DNA of 64,000 bases from Pseudocalidococcus sp964653145 (GTDB taxonomy: Bacteria; Cyanobacteriota; Cyanobacteriia; Thermosynechococcales; Thermosynechococcaceae): assembly GCA_964653145.1 (NCBI GenBank), contig CAZZCG010000011.1, positions 39,538 through 103,537 of the forward strand, read 5' to 3'. The first letter of the stretch is position 1, and the number at the start of each line of letters is the position of its first letter. This document shows positions 8,424 through 15,400 of this stretch, one piece after another. A program made the translations under genes and the position numbers. The notes beneath the pieces are model-generated. The model was given only the letters and a program-made list of their open reading frames with translations, had not been told where the DNA came from and did no database searches.

Positions 8424-9449
8424 TTAAAACCTCCACTGCGGTTCAGGGATACGGTCGGTACGCAGGGGATGACCGCCAAACTGGTGATACAAGTTCATCA
8501 CATCAGGAGTCACAGGATAGTGATGGAGTAATTTAGCAGTCGTTTCAGCCACAAACTCGGCCGGGTCAGAGGCTCCATATTGGCTAAGGACGCGCCGGAT
8601 ATGTCGCTGTGTAGGACGTTCTTCTTGACTGAATTGCCGCCAATACTGCGAGTCCTCCAGGCCGGGGCTGGTGGCTAATTCGTACTTGTGGTGAAGGGCA
8701 TGACCAAGCTCATGGGCAAAGGTAGCCTCTGGTAACGATAACCATCCCTTTTTGCGGGGCATCACCTTGGCCTGGTTCTTTTTGATAGTGACTCGGTTGT
8801 TGGCTTCTAGCTGACTGTTCTCATAGTCCTTAAATGACTCCAGGTATCCACCAGACGAGAAATAGGGATTGTGAATATGGATAGCGTGGGTATCCGAGTC
8901 ATAAACGGCGGAGGCCTTCATGGTGGCAGGATGGCGATTCCACTTAAAGCTGATGGTTAAGGGTTTGGGCCTGGCTAGAACACTCACGTTCCCCCGCTCA
9001 GGTGAGTCTTCAATGTTGCGGTGACGATGGGCATCAAAATCTTGCACTCCCAGGCCCTTGGCATTTTCTAAAATCTCTCGAAAGTGGCTAAGGAATCCGG
9101 CATGAGCCTCTTTACTCATCCAGTACGGGGTTTCATGACTGGTGGGGACAATGACGTTATGCTCCCGCTTAATCAGGTTGGCCACTTGCCCGATGTAACC
9201 ACCCAACTGTGCATCCCGCTCTGTCCGTTCCTGCGGTGTTTCATCCTCCCATATTTGACGATATTCCTTGGGAACGGGATAGCGTTGTTGATGCTTCTGG
9301 TAAATGCCCGTTCCGGCCGGTATCCGATTAACTACTTTTCGCAATCGTCTCGGTGTTGACTCTAAGCTATATTCCGCAACTTTATAAAGGTTCAAATCAC
9401 ATCCCATGTGATAGTAAGTATTGCCAATTTTCCATAATGTTTCAGTCAT
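8424..9449 (-). CDS. Zincin-like metallopeptidase
   Basis: The product (341 aa from ATG 9449) carries a classical zinc-protease motif HELGHALHH at about residue 250. A downstream EFVAET at about 310 could give the third zinc ligand. The N-terminal 230 residues match no family I know. HExxH proteins of this kind occur in phage and plasmid gene sets, including ArdC-type anti-restriction proteins, which pair an ssDNA-binding domain with a C-terminal zincin; similarity to ArdC is an inference from layout only. A GTG at 9458 is an alternative start. A perfect 10-bp inverted repeat separates it from the gene upstream. No signal peptide is present, so it should act in the cytoplasm. Confidence 0.65.
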   Translation of the reverse strand: MTETLWKIGNTYYHMGCDLNLYKVAEYSLESTPRRLRKVVNRIPAGTGIYQKHQQRYPVPKEYRQIWEDETPQERTERDAQLGGYIGQVANLIKREHNVIVPTSHETPYWMSKEAHAGFLSHFREILENAKGLGVQDFDAHRHRNIEDSPERGNVSVLARPKPLTISFKWNRHPATMKASAVYDSDTHAIHIHNPYFSSGGYLESFKDYENSQLEANNRVTIKKNQAKVMPRKKGWLSLPEATFAHELGHALHHKYELATSPGLEDSQYWRQFSQEERPTQRHIRRVLSQYGASDPAEFVAETTAKLLHHYPVTPDVMNLYHQFGGHPLRTDRIPEPQWRF

Positions 9450-9535
9450 AATTCGCACTCATATTTTCTATATTTTATCAATTTGTTTTTGATACCTTGA
9501 TACTCCTGTAAGTATTATCCAGACTGGTTTTGATA

Positions 9536-9566
9536 CAGGGCCTGGTTAGTCACTTCCCAGGCCCTG
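9536..9566 (-). terminator. Perfect 10-bp inverted repeat in the 9450-9570 gap
   Basis: CAGGGCCTGG (9536-9545) and CCAGGCCCTG (9557-9566) form a 10-bp stem with an 11-nt loop, 4 bases after the stop of the 9571-10065 gene. No long T-run follows, so an attenuator or RNA-stability element is as likely as a terminator. The stem is built from the host heptamer GGCCTGG. Confidence 0.5.
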
Positions 9567-9570
9567 AGCG

Positions 9571-10065
9571 TTAAACAGTGGCTAATTCTCGAACCAAGGC
9601 GGCTTTGGATTTGCGGGAATACTTAGCGATGCCTTTATCCTTGGCAGCTTGACGCAATTCCCGAATCCCCAAGTCGGTATAGTCCGTAATCATCTCGACT
9701 CCTTCATCCACGCCAGGAGCTAAATAACCCGCAATCGCAACCGGAGCTAATAAGCGGGGCATGGTAAAGGGAACAATGCTGTTAGATGGGGCCTGGGGAA
9801 TCGTCTCGACTTCATACTCCCAAGGGTCAGCCATCACGGGCTTAGAAGTAGCAGGAATCTCGACATTGGCCTGGTGAGCTTCGGCATTTGCAATCACGTC
9901 ATCCATCCACTGACGGGTAGCTTTTCCGGCGTTATAAGTGGCTCTAGCTGCTTGACTTGTGACCACACCGAGACAATAGGCAAAGTTCGCAACTGAGATG
10001 AATAATTTGGCTGAGTTGATGGCAACATCTAAGCCAGCATTGATGAGAGATACGGTAACGTTCAT
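9571..10065 (-). CDS. Hypothetical protein with C-terminal SAP/Rho_N-like motif
   Basis: The 164-aa protein has a hydrophobic N-terminal helix region (residues 5-45, LFISVANFAYCLGVVTS), an acidic middle and a basic C-terminal helix pair (residues 130-164). The C-terminal part reads LGIRELRQAAKDKGIAKYSR and ends KAALVRELATV. It resembles SAP or Rho N-terminal-type helix-extension-helix nucleic-acid-binding motifs. A role in binding DNA at a membrane, or in virion or plasmid biology, is speculation. The gene stands alone on the minus strand, with a divergent regulator gene starting at 10357. Confidence 0.55.
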   Translation of the reverse strand: MNVTVSLINAGLDVAINSAKLFISVANFAYCLGVVTSQAARATYNAGKATRQWMDDVIANAEAHQANVEIPATSKPVMADPWEYEVETIPQAPSNSIVPFTMPRLLAPVAIAGYLAPGVDEGVEMITDYTDLGIRELRQAAKDKGIAKYSRKSKAALVRELATV

Positions 10066-10313
10066 GATGTTAAAAATCTTTGATGGTTGATGTGCTGTAG
10101 CGGCATCCCTTTCTTGAAAATCAGGCGGATGAACCTGTTAGAGAAATACCTTGCTGCCTTTTACAAGTGGCCTGGCTACCAGCTTTGGGGGCATTAGAGG
10201 CGGTGTTCTGTTCCTCTTGACCTAAAGATAGCACCGTTAACAGCGATTCAATGCCCCAGAACCATTAGAATTTTGCTAGAAAAGCACATTGTGCAATAGA
10301 ACAAAATCAATCA

Positions 10314-10341
10314 TTGTTAACCGTGATAGTCTGAGGATAAT
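10314..10341 (+). promoter_or_regulatory. Sigma-70-like promoter of the 10357 gene
   Basis: TTGTTA (10314-10319) and GATAAT (10336-10341) are 16 bases apart. The expected transcription start near 10348 lies only about 9 bases before the ATG at 10357, so the mRNA would be nearly leaderless. Confidence 0.5.
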
Positions 10342-10356
10342 CATTGAGACCCCGTT

Positions 10357-10599
10357 ATGCCCAATCCCCATCCCGTTCAGACTCCTGCATTAAAGGCCAA
10401 GCAATTTAAGCGACAAGATAATACAACTGAGCCATTGGCGGATAAGGTGGTGGCTGTCCGATTGCCTGTGAGAGCGTATCGGTTAGTGCGGGCCATGCCC
10501 AGACGTGGGGCCTGGTTACGGCGGGTAATTGTGGAAGCCTTGGAGCGAGAGTTCGATTTGTTGATGAAGATTGATGAGCCGGAGTCACAGGAGGATTAA
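10357..10599 (+). CDS. Small ribbon-helix-helix-like DNA-binding protein
   Basis: The 80-aa product contains KVVAVRLPVRAYRLVRAM, followed by AWLRRVIVEALERE. This is a short beta strand plus two basic helices, the pattern of ribbon-helix-helix (CopG/Arc-type) proteins common on cyanobacterial plasmids. It would act as a dimeric repressor of nearby genes, though its operator is unknown. It is transcribed opposite to most of the block and overlaps the end of the convergent 10596-10790 gene by 4 bases. Confidence 0.6.
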   Translation: MPNPHPVQTPALKAKQFKRQDNTTEPLADKVVAVRLPVRAYRLVRAMPRRGAWLRRVIVEALEREFDLLMKIDEPESQED

Positions 10600-10790
10600 A
10601 TACATTCCGATAAGATGCTCACGTTGAAGTAGGCCATTGGCAGAGATGGGCCAAACCGTCGCCGCCATTCTTTCTTGGCCACTGATTCGATAGCATCATC
10701 TCCTAACTGTTCAATGGTATCGGCATCTACGGAAATACCAAATTGTTGGGAGTAGATTCCCTCTTGAACTTGAACGATGAAATGTCGCAT
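10596..10790 (-). CDS. Hypothetical protein (64 aa)
   Basis: The 64-aa product (MRHFIVQVQEGIYSQ at the N-terminus) has a beta-alpha-beta look, no cysteine pairs and no recognised family. It lies 16 bases after the start of the Rad52-like gene's neighbourhood on the same strand (the annealing-protein gene ends at 10807), so it is probably the downstream partner of that gene. Small companion genes to annealing proteins are frequent in phages, but no function can be read here. Confidence 0.5.
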   Translation of the reverse strand: MRHFIVQVQEGIYSQQFGISVDADTIEQLGDDAIESVAKKEWRRRFGPSLPMAYFNVSILSECI

Positions 10791-10806
10791 GGTGGTTTCT
10801 CCCTCA

Positions 10807-11544
10807 TTATTTGTCGTAAAGGTTCAGTCCCAGGCCAAACTTGGCGGCACAGCGTCTAAATGCCATGCTCTCAGCGTTAGAAGATGGATCACCATAGCTT
10901 GAACAATCCAGTGATTCTGTCCCCGTAGCAGACCGGACAATGAGACCATCACGGCAAGGAATTGATAGAGAACCGACCAGGAATAAGGCTTTATCGGTTA
11001 GCTCTAGTTTCACAATCTCCCAGGCCCAACCGGGGGCGTATTTATCCAGAATCCGGTTTGCACAATGCCAGGGGATGTAAACCAAGTCTTTGCTGCCTTG
11101 TTTGCGAGTGGAGAGTAACGATTGGGGCAATGGCCTGGATAAGGCAGTCTGAATCTGTTTGAGTGTCCATTCACCAGGCCCACCAGGCGGGTCTAATTTG
11201 TCATCACCGGTGCGAGTGGCTACCACAGTATTTTGAACAGTGACCGGAGCGAGGCCATCTGTCGGGGTGGTTTGCACTTGCTCAATGATGGTGATGTCAT
11301 GGTGGACTTTGCCTTTCTCATCCAAGCGAGGTGTTAGCTGGCAAATATCCCCCACAAGGTAATGACAGGCATCATCAGAGTCAAGATTCTTCCAGATTTT
11401 CCCGGTGTCATCGTCATCACTGGCAATGGATAAATCACGGAATAGAACAATGTTGTAATGCCCATCTCCATATTTGCTGGGCTTAGGTTCTGAGATGTAG
11501 GCGACACGGGCTTGAATCGGGGCAGTAGCTACGGTTGCATTCAT
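10807..11544 (-). CDS. Rad52-like single-strand annealing protein with N-terminal OB-like half
   Basis: Residues about 10-90 are beta-rich and resemble an OB-fold (ARVAYISEPKPSKYGDGHYN). From about 130 on the protein matches the Rad52/DUF1071 annealing-protein pattern: IPWHCANRILDKYAPGWAWE, then a strand-rich LVGSLSIP, then DPSSNAESMAFRRCAAKFGL with the closing LGLNLYD. Such proteins anneal complementary ssDNA in phage and plasmid recombination, usually with a nuclease or an SSB. No nuclease gene is visible beside it; the OB half might supply ssDNA binding, which is inference. The ATG at 11544 is clear and the length (245 aa) is normal for the group plus an extra domain. The family call is moderately certain. 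Confidence 0.7.
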   Translation of the reverse strand: MNATVATAPIQARVAYISEPKPSKYGDGHYNIVLFRDLSIASDDDDTGKIWKNLDSDDACHYLVGDICQLTPRLDEKGKVHHDITIIEQVQTTPTDGLAPVTVQNTVVATRTGDDKLDPPGGPGEWTLKQIQTALSRPLPQSLLSTRKQGSKDLVYIPWHCANRILDKYAPGWAWEIVKLELTDKALFLVGSLSIPCRDGLIVRSATGTESLDCSSYGDPSSNAESMAFRRCAAKFGLGLNLYDK

Positions 11545-11613
11545 GCTGTTATTTCCATCGGGTTAAGAGTGAGTAGGCGGGGCAATTAAGGCTTACCCCA
11601 GGCCTGGATGAAT

Positions 11614-11796
11614 CTATTGCGGTGTATCTTCTAAAACTTCAGGCGGTGGGAGGCATTTGAGACAATTCCAATACTCAGATTCATGGGCATCATCAAACAT
11701 GAACAGTTGACGGTCTAATTCAGCAACAGAGCGGTCATTATCTTGCTGTTCACAAAGGCTATTTAGATACTGTTCATAGGTCATTTCTATCACCAT
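11614..11796 (-). CDS. Hypothetical acidic protein (60 aa)
   Basis: The 60-aa acidic product begins MVIEMTYEQYLNSL and contains one CxxC (NCLKCLPPP). Either ATG 11796 (AGGA just upstream) or ATG 11784 (GGTGAT upstream) could be used. It lies 70 bases upstream of the annealing-protein gene on the same strand. No family is recognised. Confidence 0.45.
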   Translation of the reverse strand: MVIEMTYEQYLNSLCEQQDNDRSVAELDRQLFMFDDAHESEYWNCLKCLPPPEVLEDTPQ

Positions 11797-11875
11797 TCCT
11801 ATCTAATTTTAACGTTTATTATTGTTAGCTATAAGAGATAGCAAACCCCTTCCTGATTTTGTTTTAGGCGTTGAT

Positions 11876-12286
11876 CTAATCGGCTAAGGAGGTATAACCG
11901 AGATGGTTTAATGTGGCGTAGCAGTGCTTACAGCAAGCCTTATTCATTGCAGCAGATTGGGCTTGGTAATCTTGGCAAGTGCAAGTCAATTTATCGGTTA
12001 AGCATTGCACTAAGTAAGCAGTCTCACCACTGCTAGAGCGAACCATGTACTCACCAGACTCAAAAGGCACTTTGACCACTTCTAAGCCGATGGCCCCTTC
12101 TTTACGGAAATCAACAAATTGCTGTTTGAAGGCTTTTTTAGAAGTAAATCGAGAGAATAAGCCTTGAGCATGGAGATAAACAACGTTGGCCCAGACTTCA
12201 ATCACGAGACCTTTGGTTTTATTGCCCAAAATACGGGCGGCATTGGCGGTGGTGTAGATGAGGTCAGTAGCAGTTTTGATGGTCAT
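11876..12286 (-). CDS. SWIM zinc-finger protein
   Basis: The protein is 136 aa from the ATG at 12286, which has GAGG about 11 bases upstream; an upstream ATG at 12373 would add 29 residues that run through the operator. The C-terminal half carries CTCQDYQ...CCKHC, matching the SWIM pattern CxCx(n)CxH. SWIM domains bind DNA or protein and occur in transposases, recombination regulators and cyanobacterial plasmid proteins. The N-terminal half (TATDLIYTTANAARILGN) is helical. Its promoter region overlaps a palindromic operator candidate and is divergent from a ribbon-helix-helix gene. Confidence 0.65.
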   Translation of the reverse strand: MTIKTATDLIYTTANAARILGNKTKGLVIEVWANVVYLHAQGLFSRFTSKKAFKQQFVDFRKEGAIGLEVVKVPFESGEYMVRSSSGETAYLVQCLTDKLTCTCQDYQAQSAAMNKACCKHCYATLNHLGYTSLAD

Positions 12287-12346
12287 AATAGGTAAAGCCT
12301 CTTTGTTGTGGGCGTTGAGAGACTTAGTGCTTGGCGGTGCGGGTCT

Positions 12347-12379
12347 CACTTTGTTTATACCTACATTATACACAAAGTG
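12347..12379. promoter_or_regulatory. Inverted-repeat operator in the divergent 12287-12463 region
   Basis: CACTTTGT (12347-12354) and ACAAAGTG (12372-12379) form a perfect 8-bp inverted repeat spaced by 17 bases. On the minus strand the spacer holds TATAAT (about 12365-12370), a likely -10 box of the SWIM gene. A repressor bound here would block that promoter. The divergent ribbon-helix-helix protein is the obvious candidate. Confidence 0.5.
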
Positions 12380-12463
12380 TGCATACTTTGCTGTTATAGT
12401 ACAAACACAGTAGTTTTATTTCGGTGCTACTATGTTGGTGATGTTTAGCCAAGGTGGCAAAAT

Positions 12464-12664
12464 ATGGCTGTACTTACCGAAAGGGCAGCTGTGGCAACCA
12501 AAAAAGCCAGGATCGTTACTTACATTGAGCACGATGTAAAAGAGAAAGCCGAGCAATTAGCCTCTATCCGGCGGCGTTCTCTAAGCAATTTGCTTGAAGT
12601 GTTGATTGAAAGCGCAGTCAGGGAAGCCGAAGAATCGGGTGAACTTCCCACTGACGCCAAATAA
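12464..12664 (+). CDS. CopG/Arc-like ribbon-helix-helix regulator
   Basis: The 66-aa basic protein reads ARIVTYIEHDVKEKAEQLAS then RRRSLSNLLEVLIESAVREA. This is a strand followed by two helices, typical of ribbon-helix-helix repressors and ParD-like antitoxins. AAGGTGG precedes the ATG. No toxin gene follows; the next gene encodes a Bro-N-like protein. It probably regulates its own divergent region, where an 8-bp inverted repeat lies about 90 bases upstream. A hairpin terminator closes the gene. Confidence 0.7.
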   Translation: MAVLTERAAVATKKARIVTYIEHDVKEKAEQLASIRRRSLSNLLEVLIESAVREAEESGELPTDAK

Positions 12665-12667
12665 AAA

Positions 12668-12687
12668 TCCCAGGTTAGGGCCTGGGA
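12668..12687 (+). terminator. Hairpin terminator after the ribbon-helix-helix gene
   Basis: TCCCAGG (12668-12674) and CCTGGGA (12681-12687) form a 7-bp stem with a 6-nt loop, followed by AATGTTCATTTTC. It lies 4 bases after the stop at 12664. Confidence 0.6.
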
Positions 12688-12719
12688 AATGTTCATTTTC
12701 GTAATGGATTTATTTTCCT

Positions 12720-13388
12720 ATGAATCAGTTTTCTCTCAACGGTCAACCTATACGCTATTTCTCCCATGATGGCGATATTTGGTTTGTGACTTCTGACGCT
12801 AACAAGGCCTTTAATTTCTCTGGGGATAACACTTCCCTAAACAAGGTTTCCATCCGGCTAGAAGATTTGGCAATCCTTGAAACTTTCAAGGATTCTGATC
12901 TAACCAAGGATGCTTTGATACTTTCCATCCCTGACTTATTTAAGGTGTTGGGGCGATCAACCAAGCCGGAGTTATCTGGTATCCGTGACCAAATTTTTGG
13001 TATGGCGGCCCAACACCTCACCCAACAGCTACAACCCCGGTGGCTTGCTCTCCCCAGTGCAGACACCCAGGTTGACCATTTAGCAGGGGCAGTGGCAAAG
13101 CGCACTTATGCGAGTCGTGATCCGGTTGAATTACCAGAGTGGAAGTCGGTAAGCGAGATGCTGCACGAGTTGGGAGAGAAAACCCATGATGAACATTCTC
13201 TGAACCATGACCATCAATTCCGCTACTGGATTAACCGTCACCTCTCTGATCTATTCCGGGCGCAGTGTGGGGAAGAACCGCCTATATTCAGTCGGAAGAA
13301 GGCTAACTGCTATGTTTATCCAGCTGAGTTTATTACTACGGCAAAACGGTATCTCAAACAGTGGAAACAAGGGTTAATGGCTGCGTAA
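12720..13388 (+). CDS. Bro-N-like (phage antirepressor-type) protein
   Basis: The 222-aa protein starts with QFSLNGQPIRYFSHDGDIWF, followed by SDANKAF. This resembles the Bro-N domain (gene-for-protein pattern 'G.piR.....g..WF...D...aL') found in phage antirepressors and mobile elements. The C-terminal third (about 135-215) is a separate helical, basic domain ending KRYLKQWKQG. It would act as a DNA-binding regulator. A terminator-like hairpin lies on both sides, so it seems to be a single-gene unit. Domain assignment is from pattern only. Confidence 0.55.
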   Translation: MNQFSLNGQPIRYFSHDGDIWFVTSDANKAFNFSGDNTSLNKVSIRLEDLAILETFKDSDLTKDALILSIPDLFKVLGRSTKPELSGIRDQIFGMAAQHLTQQLQPRWLALPSADTQVDHLAGAVAKRTYASRDPVELPEWKSVSEMLHELGEKTHDEHSLNHDHQFRYWINRHLSDLFRAQCGEEPPIFSRKKANCYVYPAEFITTAKRYLKQWKQGLMAA

Positions 13389-13929
13389 TTTGGTAACGTC
13401 TAAAAAAATACCCAAGCTGGCCGGCCTGGGTCGTTCATTTTCAAACAAAATTCATTGGTGATCGTCTCATGTCTGAATGAGTTTTCAAACATTGACAACT
13501 AAATAAAAGCTGACACCTTACTGTCCATACCAGTTCTGGGGCTGGCAGACGAAACGCCTAAGACAAGGAATTAAGGCCTGGCGGTGTCTATAAATCTCTA
13601 ATGCTCTCTATCCCAAGCCAGATACATTTAGGGGTATCTTCTGGGGTAGCTAGCCACTCAGTCTCAATGAGAATCCTTGCATAGCAACACTTACAGAACT
13701 TAGTTGTATAGCCCTACTCTCCATAAAATATTTATCTGAGACAGGCTAAGATTGTCTATAATCCCTTACTGCTAAAGGGTTTAAGCCTTATTGGTTATCT
13801 CAATCAGTCTCGTTTTATCTAAGTTAAGTGGGAGTAGGAATGGCCAGGTTAAGCATCCCCAGGCCCCGCCCTTGAAAACCCAGGCCATAGGTGTAGTCAC
13901 AGTAGCGTTAGTGAACCGATGGTGGGGCG
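13389..13929. other. 540-bp gap with hairpin and a possible decayed zinc-ribbon ORF
   Basis: A GC-rich hairpin (CCCAAGC/GGCCTGGG, 13411-13430) followed by GTTCATTTTC probably terminates the Bro-N-like gene. On the minus strand, 13714-13588 encodes a 41-residue frame with FCKCCYA, then a short acidic tail; it lacks a start codon in frame. I see no other gene. Confidence 0.45.
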
Positions 13930-14109
13930 ATGAATACCGTTGAAATTGAAGAAGAAGTCTCTAACCTAGTCGCAGATACCTTTGACCCTGAAACCTTTCC
14001 TTTTAAGTTTTTAGAAGCCTTTGGGAATAAGCCCACGACGATCCAAAAGCTGGAAAAGGGCGATAGCAATCAATCCGACCTCGGCGATATCTTTCAGCGC
14101 AACAAATAA
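13930..14109 (+). pseudogene. N-terminal fragment of MmeI-like DNA methyltransferase
   Basis: The 59-codon frame (ATG 13930, TAA 14107) contains DPETFPFKFLEAFGNKPTTI, followed by KLEKGDSNQSDLG and ending FQRNK. This matches, in my memory, the N-terminus of the large MmeI/type IIL-like class of SAM-dependent DNA methyltransferases (pattern FPF.FL.AFG.K..T...L..G..N.SD....QRN). The remaining ~900 residues are absent, and IS630 debris begins about 60 bases downstream. It is a relic of a lost restriction-modification or defence gene, and translation of the stub is unlikely to give function. Confidence 0.65.
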
Positions 14110-14171
14110 TGCAGCCGTTATAGTAAACCGTTTTAGATATGAGATAACCAGAGGATGATTGGGCTAGTCAT

Positions 14172-15062
14172 ATGGATGAACTCAAGTAATTTATCGATGC
14201 TTGCCTCGATTGAGGAGAGATTAAGCGGGCCCTAGCGGTAAAGATGACACTAGAAGAATTTACTCATCAACAGATTATGAATACTCTTTATGTTTTATCA
14301 GGATTTATTACGAAATGGGAGCAAGCCTTTTAACTGTCCGGCGTTAATGGACTAAAACTGGACTGCGAACGCAAGTCTGCCTATTTGACAGATTTTGAAA
14401 ACAACAGGTTCTTAATTGATTAAAGCAACAGAATTATTGGAATGTTGAAGAATTAGAGGCATATGTTTTAGAAACATTTAACATTGTCTATTCTGCAAAG
14501 TCTAGTTACTATAACCTATGACATGAAGCGGGTCTATCCTGGCAGAAAGAACAGGTCACACATCCCTTGAAAGACCCTGATAAACTCGCCGCGAAAAAAG
14601 AGGTTCGTCAGTATTTTGATGCTTATCGAGTTTTCATTGAATCGGAAAAATTGTTGTCTATGGTGTGGTGCAGTGTCATCTTGTTTCTAGGGATATTGCT
14701 AGATATGCTTGGGGTGAAACAAGTAAAAGAGTACAGATTCCTATCAAAAATGGAAGGAAGAGACAAACATATTATGGTGTAGTTAAGTATGTCACAGGTC
14801 ACCTAATTATAAAATCAAATTCCAATAGCACAATACAATTCAGTTGATCAAAGAGATAAGGGCGATTCATCCAAATCAGAACCTTATTGTTATTTGGGAT
14901 AGTGCTGCGTATCACAGCAGTCATGATTTTCGTAATTATTTAAGTCAAGTCAATGGAGATAAGCCAGAGCAAGAGTGGTCAATCTACTGCATCAAATTAG
15001 CTCTCGATGCACCGGAACAAAATCCGATTGAGGTCGTATGGCTACAGTTAAAACCTTCTTGA
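14172..15062 (+). pseudogene. Degenerate IS630-family transposase
   Basis: Pieces in different frames keep the order of an IS630 transposase. First comes the N-terminal helix-turn-helix region (QNYWNVEELEAYVLETFNIV then YSAKSSYYNL-HEAG). The start of the DDE domain follows (QCHLVSRDIARYAWGETSKR, RQTYYGVVKYVTGHL). Next is a central segment with the second acidic residue (LIVIWDSAAYHSS), and last the end motif APEQNPIEVVW. Several stops and frameshifts interrupt the gene, so it is inactive. I could not identify terminal inverted repeats by eye. It sits between a methylase stub and a DUF433 fragment, suggesting the insertion helped dismantle this region. Confidence 0.8.
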
Positions 15063-15200
15063 GGAATATGTAGCATTTATTGAAGATTTTTAAGATAACT
15101 AAATGGCTATTTGAACAGTTTTTAAAACGTTTTTCTTCATACTTCCCATCTCAGTATGTAGGGTACGCTCTCATAAATCATTTATATTTGCTAAATTGCT

Positions 15201-15400
15201 AACGGTCGCCCAGTCATTACAGGGACAGAAACGTCTGTTCGGCGAGTAGTTGTTTTAGGCAAGCAAGGTGTAAATGCGGAAGAAGAAGAAATTGCTCGTC
15301 AGATGAGCAATCTACGCTTTGCCCAAGTTTATGCTGCATTGACTTACTATCATGCGAATCGTGATGAGATTGAAGCAGATTTGATGGAACCAAGATTCGC
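15201..15400 (+). pseudogene. DUF433-family (antitoxin-like) gene fragment
   Basis: The frame from 15201 reads NGRPVITGTETSVRRVVVLG and then SNLRFAQVYAALTYYHANRD, ending EIEADLMEP. This matches the DUF433 small-protein family, often an antitoxin partner of PIN-domain toxins. A TAA lies just upstream and no start codon exists, so the 5' end is lost. Past about 15400 the same frame runs into antisense of the ferritin-like gene until a stop at 15530. Confidence 0.65.
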
